Source: Neolewinella sp964594535
GTDB lineage: Bacteria; Bacteroidota; Bacteroidia; Chitinophagales; Saprospiraceae
Assembly (NCBI GenBank): GCA_964594535.1
Contig: CAZQNE010000016.1
Location: 11,599-75,598 of the forward strand
DNA: 64,000 bases
Direction of reading: 5' to 3'
The notes under the pieces were generated by a model that searched no databases, was not told where the DNA came from, and was given only the letters and a program-made list of their open reading frames with translations. Shown piece after piece: positions 52,944 to 61,136 of the stretch. Positions within the stretch are counted from its first letter, which is position 1; each line of letters starts with the position of its first letter. A program made the translations under genes and the position numbers.

Positions 52944-53307
52944 ACCGTCTAGGGTTTCGGGGCGCTAAGATAGCCAATCTTATTCCGGCCGGAAACGTAA
53001 CGGTCGCCCGTTGGGATCGCATTAAGCGCCGAGAGCAATCCCGATAGTGGGACTGCGTAGGGCCATTTCCGGGTACCATCCGGGGGTGGCCTTTTTGGGT
53101 TTACCCGATTTGCCGGCACCTGCGTCCCCGCCCAAGGGGGCTCAGTAAGAATAGTCGGAATTTTCTCAAATTTAAGAATCTAACAAAATAAGGGATTTAC
53201 CCAAGATTGAGTATCTTTTACTCATCCGCTAGCTGCCGTACAACGAACTCTGCCGGCAAATACACGATTTAGTCAGAAGAACTTCCACCTCCTACCCGCT
53301 CCCGCTA
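52944..53307. other. Non-coding interval between divergent parB and a glycosyltransferase
   Basis: The left part is GC-rich and includes one copy of the dispersed 18-bp motif (GCACCTGCGTCCCCGCCC at 53116-53133). From 53160 to 53220 the composition turns AT-rich (TCAAATTTAAGAATCTAAC), ending in TATCTTTT at 53212-53219, one base from the TAnnTTTG -7 box, about 90 bases before the glycosyltransferase ATG. No gene is visible on either strand. Confidence 0.6.
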
Positions 53308-55614
53308 ATGAAAATCGCCCTACTCGGAAACTACCCGCCCAAAGCCTGTGGCATCGGAACCTTCACTCACAGCCTGGCGCGTGCGATTCTGAGTAACCTG
53401 CGTGCGGAATCCATCGCCGATTTTGCCGAAGTGATCGCCATGGAGGACCCCGCCGACGATCACCGTTATCCCGCGGAAGTAACGCGGACCATCCGCCCCC
53501 AGGAAGCCGCGGACTACCGCGCGGCGGCCGACTACCTGAACCGGGGCGGATTCGACCTGCTCGTGCTGCAACACGAGTACGGCATCTTCGGCGGGGACGA
53601 CGGGGTGTATATCCTACACCTACTGGACCGGCTGCGCATCCCGCTGATCGTAACCCTCCATACCGTCCTGAAGGAACCCTCCTACGGGCAACGAAGTACG
53701 CTGCGGCGAATCGGGGAGCGGGCGCAGGCGCTGGTCGTGATGTCGCAGTTGGCCTGTAGCCTGCTGGAAGAGGTATTCGACCTGCCCGCCGCCAAAGTGC
53801 ACGTGATCGAGCACGGGGTGCCGGTGATCGACTCCGCCCCCCGCGAAGAACTTCGCCGCCGGCTGGGCTGGGCGGACCGGCGCGTACTCTTCACCTTCGG
53901 GCTACTCGGCCGCGGGAAGGGGATCGAAACCAGCATTCGCGCACTGCCCGGAATTGTGGAGCAGCACCCCGATACGATCTACGTGGTGCTGGGAAAAACC
54001 CACCCGCACGTACTCCGGGACAGCGGGGAGGAGTACCGGGAATACCTACAGGAACTCGCCGAAGAACTCGGGGTAGGGGATAACCTGGAGATGATCAGCA
54101 AATTCGCCAGCGAGCAGGAACTGTTCGATTGCCTAAGGGCGGCTGACATCTACGTAGTCCCGTACCCGAACGAGGCCCAGATTACCAGCGGCACCCTGGC
54201 CTATGCCGTAGGCGCGGGGGCGGCTATCGTCAGCACCCCCTTCTGGCACGCGACGGAATTACTGGCCGGGGGGCGGGGACGGCTGTTCCCCTTCCACGAC
54301 AGCGCGGAACTGGCGGCCACGGTCAATGAGCTACTGAGTGACGACCGGTCCCTCGCCGCACTGCGCCACCGCGCGGCCACCTACGGCGCCGAGTTGCTGT
54401 GGCCGGCGATCGGCCATGAGTATATCGAGCTGTTCGGTACCGCCCGGGTGGCCTACGACGAGGAGGAAGGGAGCCAGGGAAAGCCTTCCGTTCCGCCGGA
54501 CATCAAACTCGATCACTTATTCCGACTAACCGACGACTGCGGGATCGTGCAGCACGCCAAGTACGCCATTCCGAACCGCCATGAAGGGTACTGCCTGGAC
54601 GACAACGGCCGGGCGCTACTACTGGTCGGCATGTTAGCCGAGCGCCAGCTGGCGGACCGCGATCAACTGGCAAAGCTGGCCGACACCTACATCGGCTATA
54701 TTTTGCACGCCCAGAACCACGACGGCACCTTCCGCAACTTCATGAGCTACGACCGGCGCTTCCTGGAGCGGACGGGCTCGGAAGACAGCTACGGTCGGGC
54801 CCTCTGGGGGGTAAGCTACTGCCTGGCCCATCCGGTCCGCGCCGACCACCGCCCGCTGCTGCACGAGATCTTCATCCGGGCCATCGGCCATATCGAAGAC
54901 AAGCGCAGCCCGCGCACGCTGGCGTACGGGGTGCTTTCGCTGTCTTACTTCCTGGACTACCGCCCCGGCGACGAAGCTATGCTCGATTTACTGGACCGGC
55001 TGTGCGGCCGCCTGCTCGATCACTACGGGGACAGCCGCGAGGAGGGCTGGAGCTGGTTCGAGAACTACCTCACCTACAGCAACGGCATACTCCCCTACGC
55101 CCTGTACCGTGCCCTGAATCACCTCAATAAAGAATCCATCCGTGAGGCGGCCGATGCCTCCACCGCCTTCCTGGCCGAGCAGACCATCGTGGACGGGGTA
55201 TGCAGTCCCATCGGTTGTGCCGAGCCTTACGTGTTCCGCCGCTCCCGCCCCCGCTTCGACCAGCAACCGGTGGACGTGATGTGTAAGGTGCTGTTGTTTG
55301 ACGAAGCCTGCCGCCACCAGCAACTGCGACCCCACTGCCGGCACCTCCGGCAGGCGTTTGACTGGTTTTTGGGGCGGAACGATCTAAAAGTTCCCCTTTA
55401 CAATGCGGAAACCGGGGGGTGCCACGACGGATTAATGGAAACCGGCGCGAACCAAAACCAGGGGGCCGAAAGTCTGCTGGCCTACCTGATCAGCCGGGTT
55501 GTCGTCCAAGCACCCGGGGAGCTTCCGGAAGGGGAGGAAGGGGAACGACGAAGCCGGCGGGCACGTAAACCGCTGGTGAATGGCTTTGCGACGGCCGAAC
55601 TGACGGCCCCGTGA
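53308..55614 (+). CDS. GT4 glycosyltransferase with a C-terminal (alpha/alpha)-toroid-like domain
   Basis: 768 residues. The GT-B glycosyltransferase part (about 1-395) has KIALLGNYPPKACGIGTFT, DLLVLQHEYGIFGGDDG, GLLGRGKGIETSIRALP, and a donor-binding PYPNEAQITSGTLAYAVGAGAAIVST. The remaining about 370 residues are helical (RHEGYCLDDNGRALLLVGMLAE, YILHAQNHDGTFRNFMSYDR, EDSYGRALWGVSYCL, GWSWFENYLTYSNGILPYALY), like six-hairpin glycosidase folds, and could bind or trim the acceptor glycan. The following GT4 gene overlaps by 4 bases and a GH130 phosphorylase gene faces the pair. Confidence 0.88.
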   Translation: MKIALLGNYPPKACGIGTFTHSLARAILSNLRAESIADFAEVIAMEDPADDHRYPAEVTRTIRPQEAADYRAAADYLNRGGFDLLVLQHEYGIFGGDDGVYILHLLDRLRIPLIVTLHTVLKEPSYGQRSTLRRIGERAQALVVMSQLACSLLEEVFDLPAAKVHVIEHGVPVIDSAPREELRRRLGWADRRVLFTFGLLGRGKGIETSIRALPGIVEQHPDTIYVVLGKTHPHVLRDSGEEYREYLQELAEELGVGDNLEMISKFASEQELFDCLRAADIYVVPYPNEAQITSGTLAYAVGAGAAIVSTPFWHATELLAGGRGRLFPFHDSAELAATVNELLSDDRSLAALRHRAATYGAELLWPAIGHEYIELFGTARVAYDEEEGSQGKPSVPPDIKLDHLFRLTDDCGIVQHAKYAIPNRHEGYCLDDNGRALLLVGMLAERQLADRDQLAKLADTYIGYILHAQNHDGTFRNFMSYDRRFLERTGSEDSYGRALWGVSYCLAHPVRADHRPLLHEIFIRAIGHIEDKRSPRTLAYGVLSLSYFLDYRPGDEAMLDLLDRLCGRLLDHYGDSREEGWSWFENYLTYSNGILPYALYRALNHLNKESIREAADASTAFLAEQTIVDGVCSPIGCAEPYVFRRSRPRFDQQPVDVMCKVLLFDEACRHQQLRPHCRHLRQAFDWFLGRNDLKVPLYNAETGGCHDGLMETGANQNQGAESLLAYLISRVVVQAPGELPEGEEGERRSRRARKPLVNGFATAELTAP

Positions 55615-56618
55615 GGGTAGCAATGCTGGCTCCCATCGCCTGGGCCACCCCGCCCCGGGCCTACGGCCCCTGGGAGCAGGTCACCAGCCACCTGACCGAA
55701 GGGCTGATCAAACGCGGGGTCGACGTGACCCTCTTCGCCACCGCTACCAGCCGGACGGCCGGTAAACTAATCGCCACGGTACCGGCCGGATACGCCGAGC
55801 GGCCCGGTAGCGACCCTAAAATTCTGGAATACCTCCACATCGCGCACGTTATGGGAATCGCCCACCAGTACGATATCGTACACAATCAATTCGACTTCAT
55901 GCCCCTCGGATACGCCGGACTGACCCCCACGCCCATGGTCACCACCGTGCACGGTTTCAGTAGCGAACGGATCGTACCGGTGTACGAGCGCTACAACGAT
56001 CGTACCGACTACGTAAGCATCAGTGACGCGAACCGCGACGACCGGATCGATTACATCGCTACCGTATACAATGGCATCGACGTCGACCAATTCACGGTGA
56101 ACGACAAGCCGGAAGAATACCTGGCCTACTTCGGCCGCATCCACCCCGAGAAAGGAGCCGCCGAGGCGATAGCGATCGCCCGGCAGGCCGGTCGCCCGCT
56201 GGTCATGGCCGGCCTGGTGCAGGACCGGGACTACTTCCGCGACTGCGTCGAACCCCATATCGACGGAGAGAACGTGCGCTACCTGGGCAACGTAGGCCCG
56301 GCGGACCGCGACCGCATCCTGGGCCACGCCACCGCGCTACTTCACCCCATTTCATTCGACGAGCCCTTCGGCCTGAGCGTCGCCGAGAGTATGATGACGG
56401 GCACCCCGGTGATCGCCTTCCGCCGCGGCTCCATGCCCGAACTCATCGATCCCGGCCGCACCGGCTACCTGACCGACTCCGTGGCGGGGGCCGTCGACCT
56501 GGTCAGCGCCTGCGGCGATCTGAACCGTCGGGAAATCGCACGGACGGCCCGGGACCGCTTTAGCGTGGAGCGGATGGTGGAGGGGTATATCGAGGTGTAC
56601 CGGAGAATTTTAGAGTGA
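55611..56618 (+). CDS. GT4-family glycosyltransferase
   Basis: 335 residues from GTG 55611, overlapping the stop of the upstream GT gene (GTGA). GT-B features: a glycine/proline-rich first loop (PIAWATPPRAYGPWEQVTSHL), VHNQFDFMPL, VTTVHGFSS, VYNGIDVDQF, FGRIHPEKGAAEAIAIARQ and the donor-site HPISFDEPFGLSVAESMMTGTP. It transfers a sugar from a nucleotide donor with retention. Linkage to the upstream enzyme and the GH130 gene suggests a shared oligosaccharide, probably mannose-containing because GH130 enzymes act on mannosides. Confidence 0.92.
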   Translation: MRVAMLAPIAWATPPRAYGPWEQVTSHLTEGLIKRGVDVTLFATATSRTAGKLIATVPAGYAERPGSDPKILEYLHIAHVMGIAHQYDIVHNQFDFMPLGYAGLTPTPMVTTVHGFSSERIVPVYERYNDRTDYVSISDANRDDRIDYIATVYNGIDVDQFTVNDKPEEYLAYFGRIHPEKGAAEAIAIARQAGRPLVMAGLVQDRDYFRDCVEPHIDGENVRYLGNVGPADRDRILGHATALLHPISFDEPFGLSVAESMMTGTPVIAFRRGSMPELIDPGRTGYLTDSVAGAVDLVSACGDLNRREIARTARDRFSVERMVEGYIEVYRRILE

Positions 56619-56706
56619 ATGGTGGAGTAGTGAATAGTAGCTTTGCCCTCATCGACCGACCGCAGGGAGTGCCCCCGCCATTTACCCCTTCACCAATTCA
56701 CTCCTT
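56616..56706. repeat. Low-complexity GTGAA/TTCAC repeat between convergent genes
   Basis: GTGAATGGTGGAGTAGTGAA on the left and TTCACCAATTCACTCCTTCA on the right are imperfect inverted repeats that could form a long stem between the convergent GT and GH130 genes. The repeat runs into the last codons of the GH130 gene and supplies its C-terminal VEGEGVKE. Confidence 0.55.
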
Positions 56707-58179
56707 CACACCTTCACCCTCCACCAGCGCATCCAGCAATTGATCCAACTTCACCGTAGCGAAGCGTGCCGCCTCGTCGCTGATGCCGTAGGGGATGAAG
56801 AGTTCATTGTTGTGAATGATGCTGCCGCAGCTGTAGACCACGTTGGGTACGTAGCCCTCCCGCTCGTCGTCCATGGGGGAAATGAGGGGTTCGGCGAGTT
56901 GCCCGATCACCCTGGTGGGATCGTCCAGGTCCAGCAACATAGCCCCCAGGCAGTAGCGGCGCATGGGCCCGACGCCGTGGGTGACGACCAGCCAGCCGCG
57001 GTCGGTTTCGAGCGGGGCACCGCAGTTGCCCACCTGGTAGAGTTGCCAGGAGTACTTCGGCTCGGCTAATTTGACGGCGTCGTCCCAGACCTGCAGCCGG
57101 TCGCTGCTGATGATGTAGTTATTGATTCCGTCGATGCGGCAAAGCACGTAGTACTTCCCATTGATCTTGCGGGGGAAGATGGCGTGGTTCTTGTTCACCG
57201 CCGCATCACCGTATACGGGCCGGACCACGAAGCTGTAGAAGTCGTGGGTCTCGATGATCATCGGGCGGATCTGGTTGCCGTTGTAGGCCGTGTAGGTACC
57301 GTAGTACACCTTACTGCCATCATCGTCGACGAACTGCAGGAAGCGGGCATCTTCCATCCCCTTCATCTCGAAGTCGATCATGGGGTAGAGGACACGCTCG
57401 CTAATGTCGGTATCCAGGCTGAAGTGCAGTTCGTAGTAGCGGTCGGCTACCGTCATCAGGCGGTTCAGCTGGTCGCGCTCCTGGCTATCTTCCGGGTACT
57501 GGTTCCAGAGGTGCCAGTAGCGTTCGTAAAGCTCGCGGTGGTTAAAATTTTCGGGCAGGTCTTTGATCAGTCGGTCGTAGATAGTCTCGTCGATATCCTT
57601 CTGCTCGTGGGTGCGCTTGTAGAACTGCTCTTTGCTGTACTGGCTGTAGTGAATGCGCTCGGCGAGCCCGACGAATTGGTTCGTCGGCTCGGCCAGGGGG
57701 GTGTTGTCGGTGTCGAGCACGATATTGCGAAACACGATGGAGCTGGTGTGGCCTTCCCCCACCGCCCGCATGCTCATTACGATGCGCATCTGCCCCTGTT
57801 GCAGGCCCGTCTGATCCAGTGCCGGCACCACGGAAGGATTGAAGAAGGCGGCCGACTCGATGCTGTATTCGTGGGTGAAGTAAGCTCCGATCAGGGCTTT
57901 TTTCTCCTCACTGAGCGCCACGACCTTTTCGCGTTGCTCCGGTACCCGGTCCAGGGCGGCGTTCAGGTGGCGGCGGAAAATACCGATGGTATTGCGGTGG
58001 CGGCGGGCAAAGTCGCGCAGCGTGCGCATCAGCGTATCGTGGGTTTCTTGGTCGTCCAGGTCAATGACCCGGTCGATGAGCTGGTAAGCGCGGTCCTTGC
58101 CGGCCCAGAAGAAGCGACCGATGACCCGACTGGGGTTGCCGTACATGCGTAGGGGTTTACGCTCAACGGGTAATTGCAT
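56698..58179 (-). CDS. GH130-family glycoside phosphorylase/hydrolase
   Basis: 493 residues without a signal peptide, so cytoplasmic. After a helical N-terminal extension (about 1-115) comes a five-bladed propeller: YSIESAAFFNPSVVPALDQ, MSMRAVGEGHTSSIVFR, MEDARFLQFVDDDGSKVYYGTYTAYNG, KNHAIFPRKINGKYYVLCRID and APLETDRGWLVVTHGVGPMRRY match the GH130 pattern, including a catalytic Asp candidate in GMEDARF. GH130 enzymes reversibly phosphorolyse beta-mannosides (beta-1,2- or beta-1,4-mannobiose, mannosyl-glucose). The two GT4 genes facing it suggest synthesis and turnover of the same intracellular glycan. Confidence 0.88.
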   Translation of the reverse strand: MQLPVERKPLRMYGNPSRVIGRFFWAGKDRAYQLIDRVIDLDDQETHDTLMRTLRDFARRHRNTIGIFRRHLNAALDRVPEQREKVVALSEEKKALIGAYFTHEYSIESAAFFNPSVVPALDQTGLQQGQMRIVMSMRAVGEGHTSSIVFRNIVLDTDNTPLAEPTNQFVGLAERIHYSQYSKEQFYKRTHEQKDIDETIYDRLIKDLPENFNHRELYERYWHLWNQYPEDSQERDQLNRLMTVADRYYELHFSLDTDISERVLYPMIDFEMKGMEDARFLQFVDDDGSKVYYGTYTAYNGNQIRPMIIETHDFYSFVVRPVYGDAAVNKNHAIFPRKINGKYYVLCRIDGINNYIISSDRLQVWDDAVKLAEPKYSWQLYQVGNCGAPLETDRGWLVVTHGVGPMRRYCLGAMLLDLDDPTRVIGQLAEPLISPMDDEREGYVPNVVYSCGSIIHNNELFIPYGISDEAARFATVKLDQLLDALVEGEGVKE

Positions 58180-58240
58180 GATTGGAGGTTTTCTCTAAGT
58201 AGGGGCGAAGCTACTGCACCGGAGGCATTGGTCGGTTTCG

Positions 58241-59275
58241 TCATACGGCCGGGTTCGGGTAGCGAGCCTGCACCTCCTCTATTTCTTCGAGGATGGCATC
58301 GCTCAGGTGCAACCCGATACTGTCTACGTTCTCGGTGAGTTGATCCACCGAGGTAGCCCCGATGATATTACTCCGGTGGAAGGGGCGGTCGGTGACGAAG
58401 GCCAGGGCCATCTGCGTCAGCGACAGTCCGTGGCGTTCGGCAATTTCTGCGTAGGCTGCGGTGGCGGCCAGGCAGTTTTCGCTGTTGTAGCGGGTGTAGT
58501 GGGTGAACTGATTGAGGCGGCTCTCCGGGGTATCGCTGCCCCGCAGGTACTTCCCGGTCAGGCGGCCCATGGCCAGGGGGGAGTAGGGGAAACCGGCGAT
58601 GTTCTCCCGCAGGCAAACCTCACTGAGGCCGACCTCGAAACCCCGCGCCAGCAGGCTGTACGGATTCTGGATGCTGACCGGCCGGGGCAGATCGTGCACG
58701 TCGGCCAGGTGCAGGATGCGCATCAGCCCCCAGGCCGTTTCGTTACTTACCCCCCAGGCGCGGATCTGGCCACGCTTGATCAGGACCTGAATGTGTTGCA
58801 ACACTTCCAGGAAATTGTCCTCCCAGTCGTCGAGCCGGGTCACGCCGCGGGTGCCGAAGAAGTTGGTGCGTCGCTCGGGCCAGTGCAACTGGTACAGGTC
58901 GACGTGATCGGTTTGTAGCCGGTCCAGGCTCCTGCCGATGGCGTCGTCCAGTTGTCGCGGTCCGTAGCCGAGGGGGTGGCGGATGTGACGGGCCATCTCG
59001 GCGGGGCCGGCGATCTTGGTGGCCAGGTAGTAGTCCGGGCGGTTGTTCCGGGCGGCGATCCAGCTACCGATGATCCGTTCGGTGCTGCCCTGGGTCTCGG
59101 CCCGGGGGGGCACGGAGTACATTTCGGCGGTATCGATGAGGTTGATGCCCCGCTCCAGGGCCACGTCCAGTTGGCGGTGCCCCTCCGTTTCGGTATTCTG
59201 CTGGCCGAACGTCATGGTACCCAGGCAGAGTTTGGAGACCCGCCAGCCAGTAGTGCCGAAGGTGTCGTAGCGCAT
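58241..59275 (-). CDS. Aldo/keto reductase, Tas-like
   Basis: 344 residues from ATG 59275, which gives MRYDTFGTTGWRVSKLCLGTMTFG, in step with E. coli Tas (346 residues); starts further upstream would add non-homologous residues partly encoded by the dispersed 18-bp motif. The tetrad Asp-Tyr-Lys-His is visible in NLIDTAEMYSVPPR (Asp, Tyr), ATKIAGP (Lys) and LYQLHWPE (His). NADPH-dependent reduction of a carbonyl is expected; the physiological substrate is unknown. Its end is 61 bases upstream of the GH130 start on the same strand, so the two may share a transcript. Confidence 0.9.
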   Translation of the reverse strand: MRYDTFGTTGWRVSKLCLGTMTFGQQNTETEGHRQLDVALERGINLIDTAEMYSVPPRAETQGSTERIIGSWIAARNNRPDYYLATKIAGPAEMARHIRHPLGYGPRQLDDAIGRSLDRLQTDHVDLYQLHWPERRTNFFGTRGVTRLDDWEDNFLEVLQHIQVLIKRGQIRAWGVSNETAWGLMRILHLADVHDLPRPVSIQNPYSLLARGFEVGLSEVCLRENIAGFPYSPLAMGRLTGKYLRGSDTPESRLNQFTHYTRYNSENCLAATAAYAEIAERHGLSLTQMALAFVTDRPFHRSNIIGATSVDQLTENVDSIGLHLSDAILEEIEEVQARYPNPAV

Positions 59276-59341
59276 GGTAGGGGTGTCACTAGTTTGCTGC
59301 ATACGACCCATACGAAAGGGTAGGGCGAAAGTTCGTAGCGG

Positions 59342-59359
59342 GGGCGGGGGCGCAGGTGC
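59342..59359 (-). repeat. Dispersed 18-bp motif, intergenic copy upstream of the aldo/keto reductase
   Basis: Minus-strand GCACCTGCGCCCCCGCCC, one mismatch to the recurring GCACCYGCGTCCSCGCCC. It lies 67 bases before the chosen start codon. The other copies are listed under findings. Confidence 0.6.
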
Positions 59360-59427
59360 GATGGGAAGACCTGAAAGCACGCGCTTGTTTAGACGAAATC
59401 TAAATGGGGGTAGCGCACTTGAACAAG

Positions 59428-59459
59428 TTTGTTAAAGAAATGTCATCAAAGTATCTTTG
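59428..59459 (+). promoter_or_regulatory. Bacteroidota promoter TTTG-N20-TATCTTTG upstream of actA
   Basis: TTTG at 59428-59431 and TATCTTTG at 59452-59459 are separated by 20 bases, matching the primary sigma factor consensus TTTG-N19-21-TAnnTTTG of Bacteroidota. It lies 62 bases before the actA ATG and is the cleanest promoter in the window, expected for the respiratory operon. Confidence 0.7.
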
Positions 59460-59521
59460 CGTGACCGTACCGGGGGGGCTGTGCCTCGCAGTGGTACAAC
59501 CCTCTAAATGTCAACATAATA

Positions 59522-61075
59522 ATGACATACCTAAGCAAAATTTTCTGGCTTTCGACCCTTATTCTGGGCTTGCTTTTCGCCGGGACCCCAGTTTTCGGAC
59601 AAGATCCCGCCGACGACCCGACCGCCCAAAGCGCCGCGGACGGTGATCCCGAACCCTCCGCCGCGGCGGAGGAGGTAACCCCGGAGGTGTCCGATGAGGT
59701 GGCCGCGGGGGAGGGCGACCCCGCCCTGGGTGCCGCGCTCTGGAAGGCTAACGTCTGTGGTTCGTGCCACGCCGGCAATATGAAATCCGACCTCACCGGT
59801 CCCGCCCTCGGCGGAGTGGAGGAACGCTGGGCCGGTGAACCGCGGGAACACCTCTACCAGTGGGTGCAGCAGTCGCAGAAGTTGATCGGCTCGGGGGAAA
59901 GCGCCCGCGCCATCGAAGTGTGGAACGCCTGGAAGCCTACCCAGATGTCGAACTACACCAACCTGAGTGATGCCGACGTGGAGCACCTGCTGGCCTATAT
60001 CGATGGGGTGTACACGGGAACCTACGGCGCCAAGGGGGGCATCCGTACGGAAGACGACGTGATGGTGCAGGCCGAGACCGACAATACCTGGCTCTTCGTC
60101 ATCCTGGGCGGAGCCCTGCTACTCTTGTCGCTGATTCTGGCCCGCATCACCAGCAACCTCCAGTACATGGTGGCCAAGTCGGAGGGAGCCAACCCTACCC
60201 GGCGCACGCTGGCCCAGATTCTGACCAGCAAGGGCATGATCGCTTTCGTGATCTTCGTGCTGGTCGTTCTCGGAGGGTACTCCACCGTGAACCACGCCAT
60301 CGACCTCGGGCGTCAGCAGGACTACCAGCCCGATCAGCCCATCAAGTTCAGCCACCAGACCCACTCGGGCATCCATAAGATTGAGTGTCAGTACTGCCAC
60401 GACGGCGCCCGCCGCTCCAAGCACTCCGTCATTCCGGCCGTCAATACCTGTATGAACTGCCACCGCGCCATCCAGGTCGGTAGCCGCTGGGGGACGGCCG
60501 AGCTGACCAAGATCTTCGCCAGCATCGGCTGGGACCCCACCGAGGGCGCCTACATCGAGAACTACGATCAGATGACCAACGATCAGGCGGCCGAGATTTA
60601 CAAAAAATGGATCGCCAGTCAGTACATGACCGCCCAGCAGGATGCCGGTGACGATGCGACCGACAAGGAACTGGACTACCTGGAGCAAACCGTCGACGAG
60701 CAGTGGGCCGGCATCGTAGCCGCCCTGACCAACGAGTACACCGGCGACGAGCGCGTGGCCGGGCCCATCGAATGGACGCGCATCCACAACCTACCCGATC
60801 ACGCCTACTTCAACCACGCCCAGCACGTCACCGCCGGCAACCTGAAGTGCCAGAACTGCCACGGCCAGGTGCAGGAGATGGAGGTCGTGTACCAGTACAG
60901 CCCCCTCAGCATGGGCTGGTGTATCAACTGCCACCGGGAGACCGAAGTCCAGTTCAGCGACAACGAGTACTACGAATCCTACGAGCGCTACCACGAAGAG
61001 CTCAAGGAGGGTGTCCGTTCCGGCGTCACCGTCGAGGACATCGGCGGCCTGAACTGCCAGCGCTGCCACTACTAA
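59522..61075 (+). CDS. actA: Alternative complex III cytochrome subunit with six c-type heme sites
   Basis: 517 residues. A signal peptide (MTYLSKIFWLSTLILGLLFAGTPVFG) leads into an acidic Pro/Ala/Glu linker and a monoheme domain with CGSCH near residue 79. Two membrane helices follow (about 188-208 and 237-256), then a pentaheme domain with CQYCH (289), CMNCH (311), CQNCH (444), CINCH (468) and CQRCH (514). ActA is the multiheme subunit of alternative complex III, which oxidises menaquinol and passes electrons to the oxidase. Characterised ActA has five hemes, with a separate monoheme ActE; here the extra N-terminal heme domain looks like a fusion. actB follows after 61 bases. Confidence 0.9.
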   Translation: MTYLSKIFWLSTLILGLLFAGTPVFGQDPADDPTAQSAADGDPEPSAAAEEVTPEVSDEVAAGEGDPALGAALWKANVCGSCHAGNMKSDLTGPALGGVEERWAGEPREHLYQWVQQSQKLIGSGESARAIEVWNAWKPTQMSNYTNLSDADVEHLLAYIDGVYTGTYGAKGGIRTEDDVMVQAETDNTWLFVILGGALLLLSLILARITSNLQYMVAKSEGANPTRRTLAQILTSKGMIAFVIFVLVVLGGYSTVNHAIDLGRQQDYQPDQPIKFSHQTHSGIHKIECQYCHDGARRSKHSVIPAVNTCMNCHRAIQVGSRWGTAELTKIFASIGWDPTEGAYIENYDQMTNDQAAEIYKKWIASQYMTAQQDAGDDATDKELDYLEQTVDEQWAGIVAALTNEYTGDERVAGPIEWTRIHNLPDHAYFNHAQHVTAGNLKCQNCHGQVQEMEVVYQYSPLSMGWCINCHRETEVQFSDNEYYESYERYHEELKEGVRSGVTVEDIGGLNCQRCHY

Positions 61076-61136
61076 CGCAAACCCCGCAAGCCGCGCCAAT
61101 CGGGGGCGGCCGTTATCTACCTACCTTATCCTTCGC

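Noticed and set aside
52944..53307. parS centromere site near parB
   Set aside because: No palindrome resembling TGTTTCACGTGAAACA found in the interval.
59276..59380. N-terminal extension of the aldo/keto reductase
   Set aside because: Proline-rich residues encoded by the dispersed 18-bp motif, without counterpart in Tas; ATG 59275 gives the expected length.
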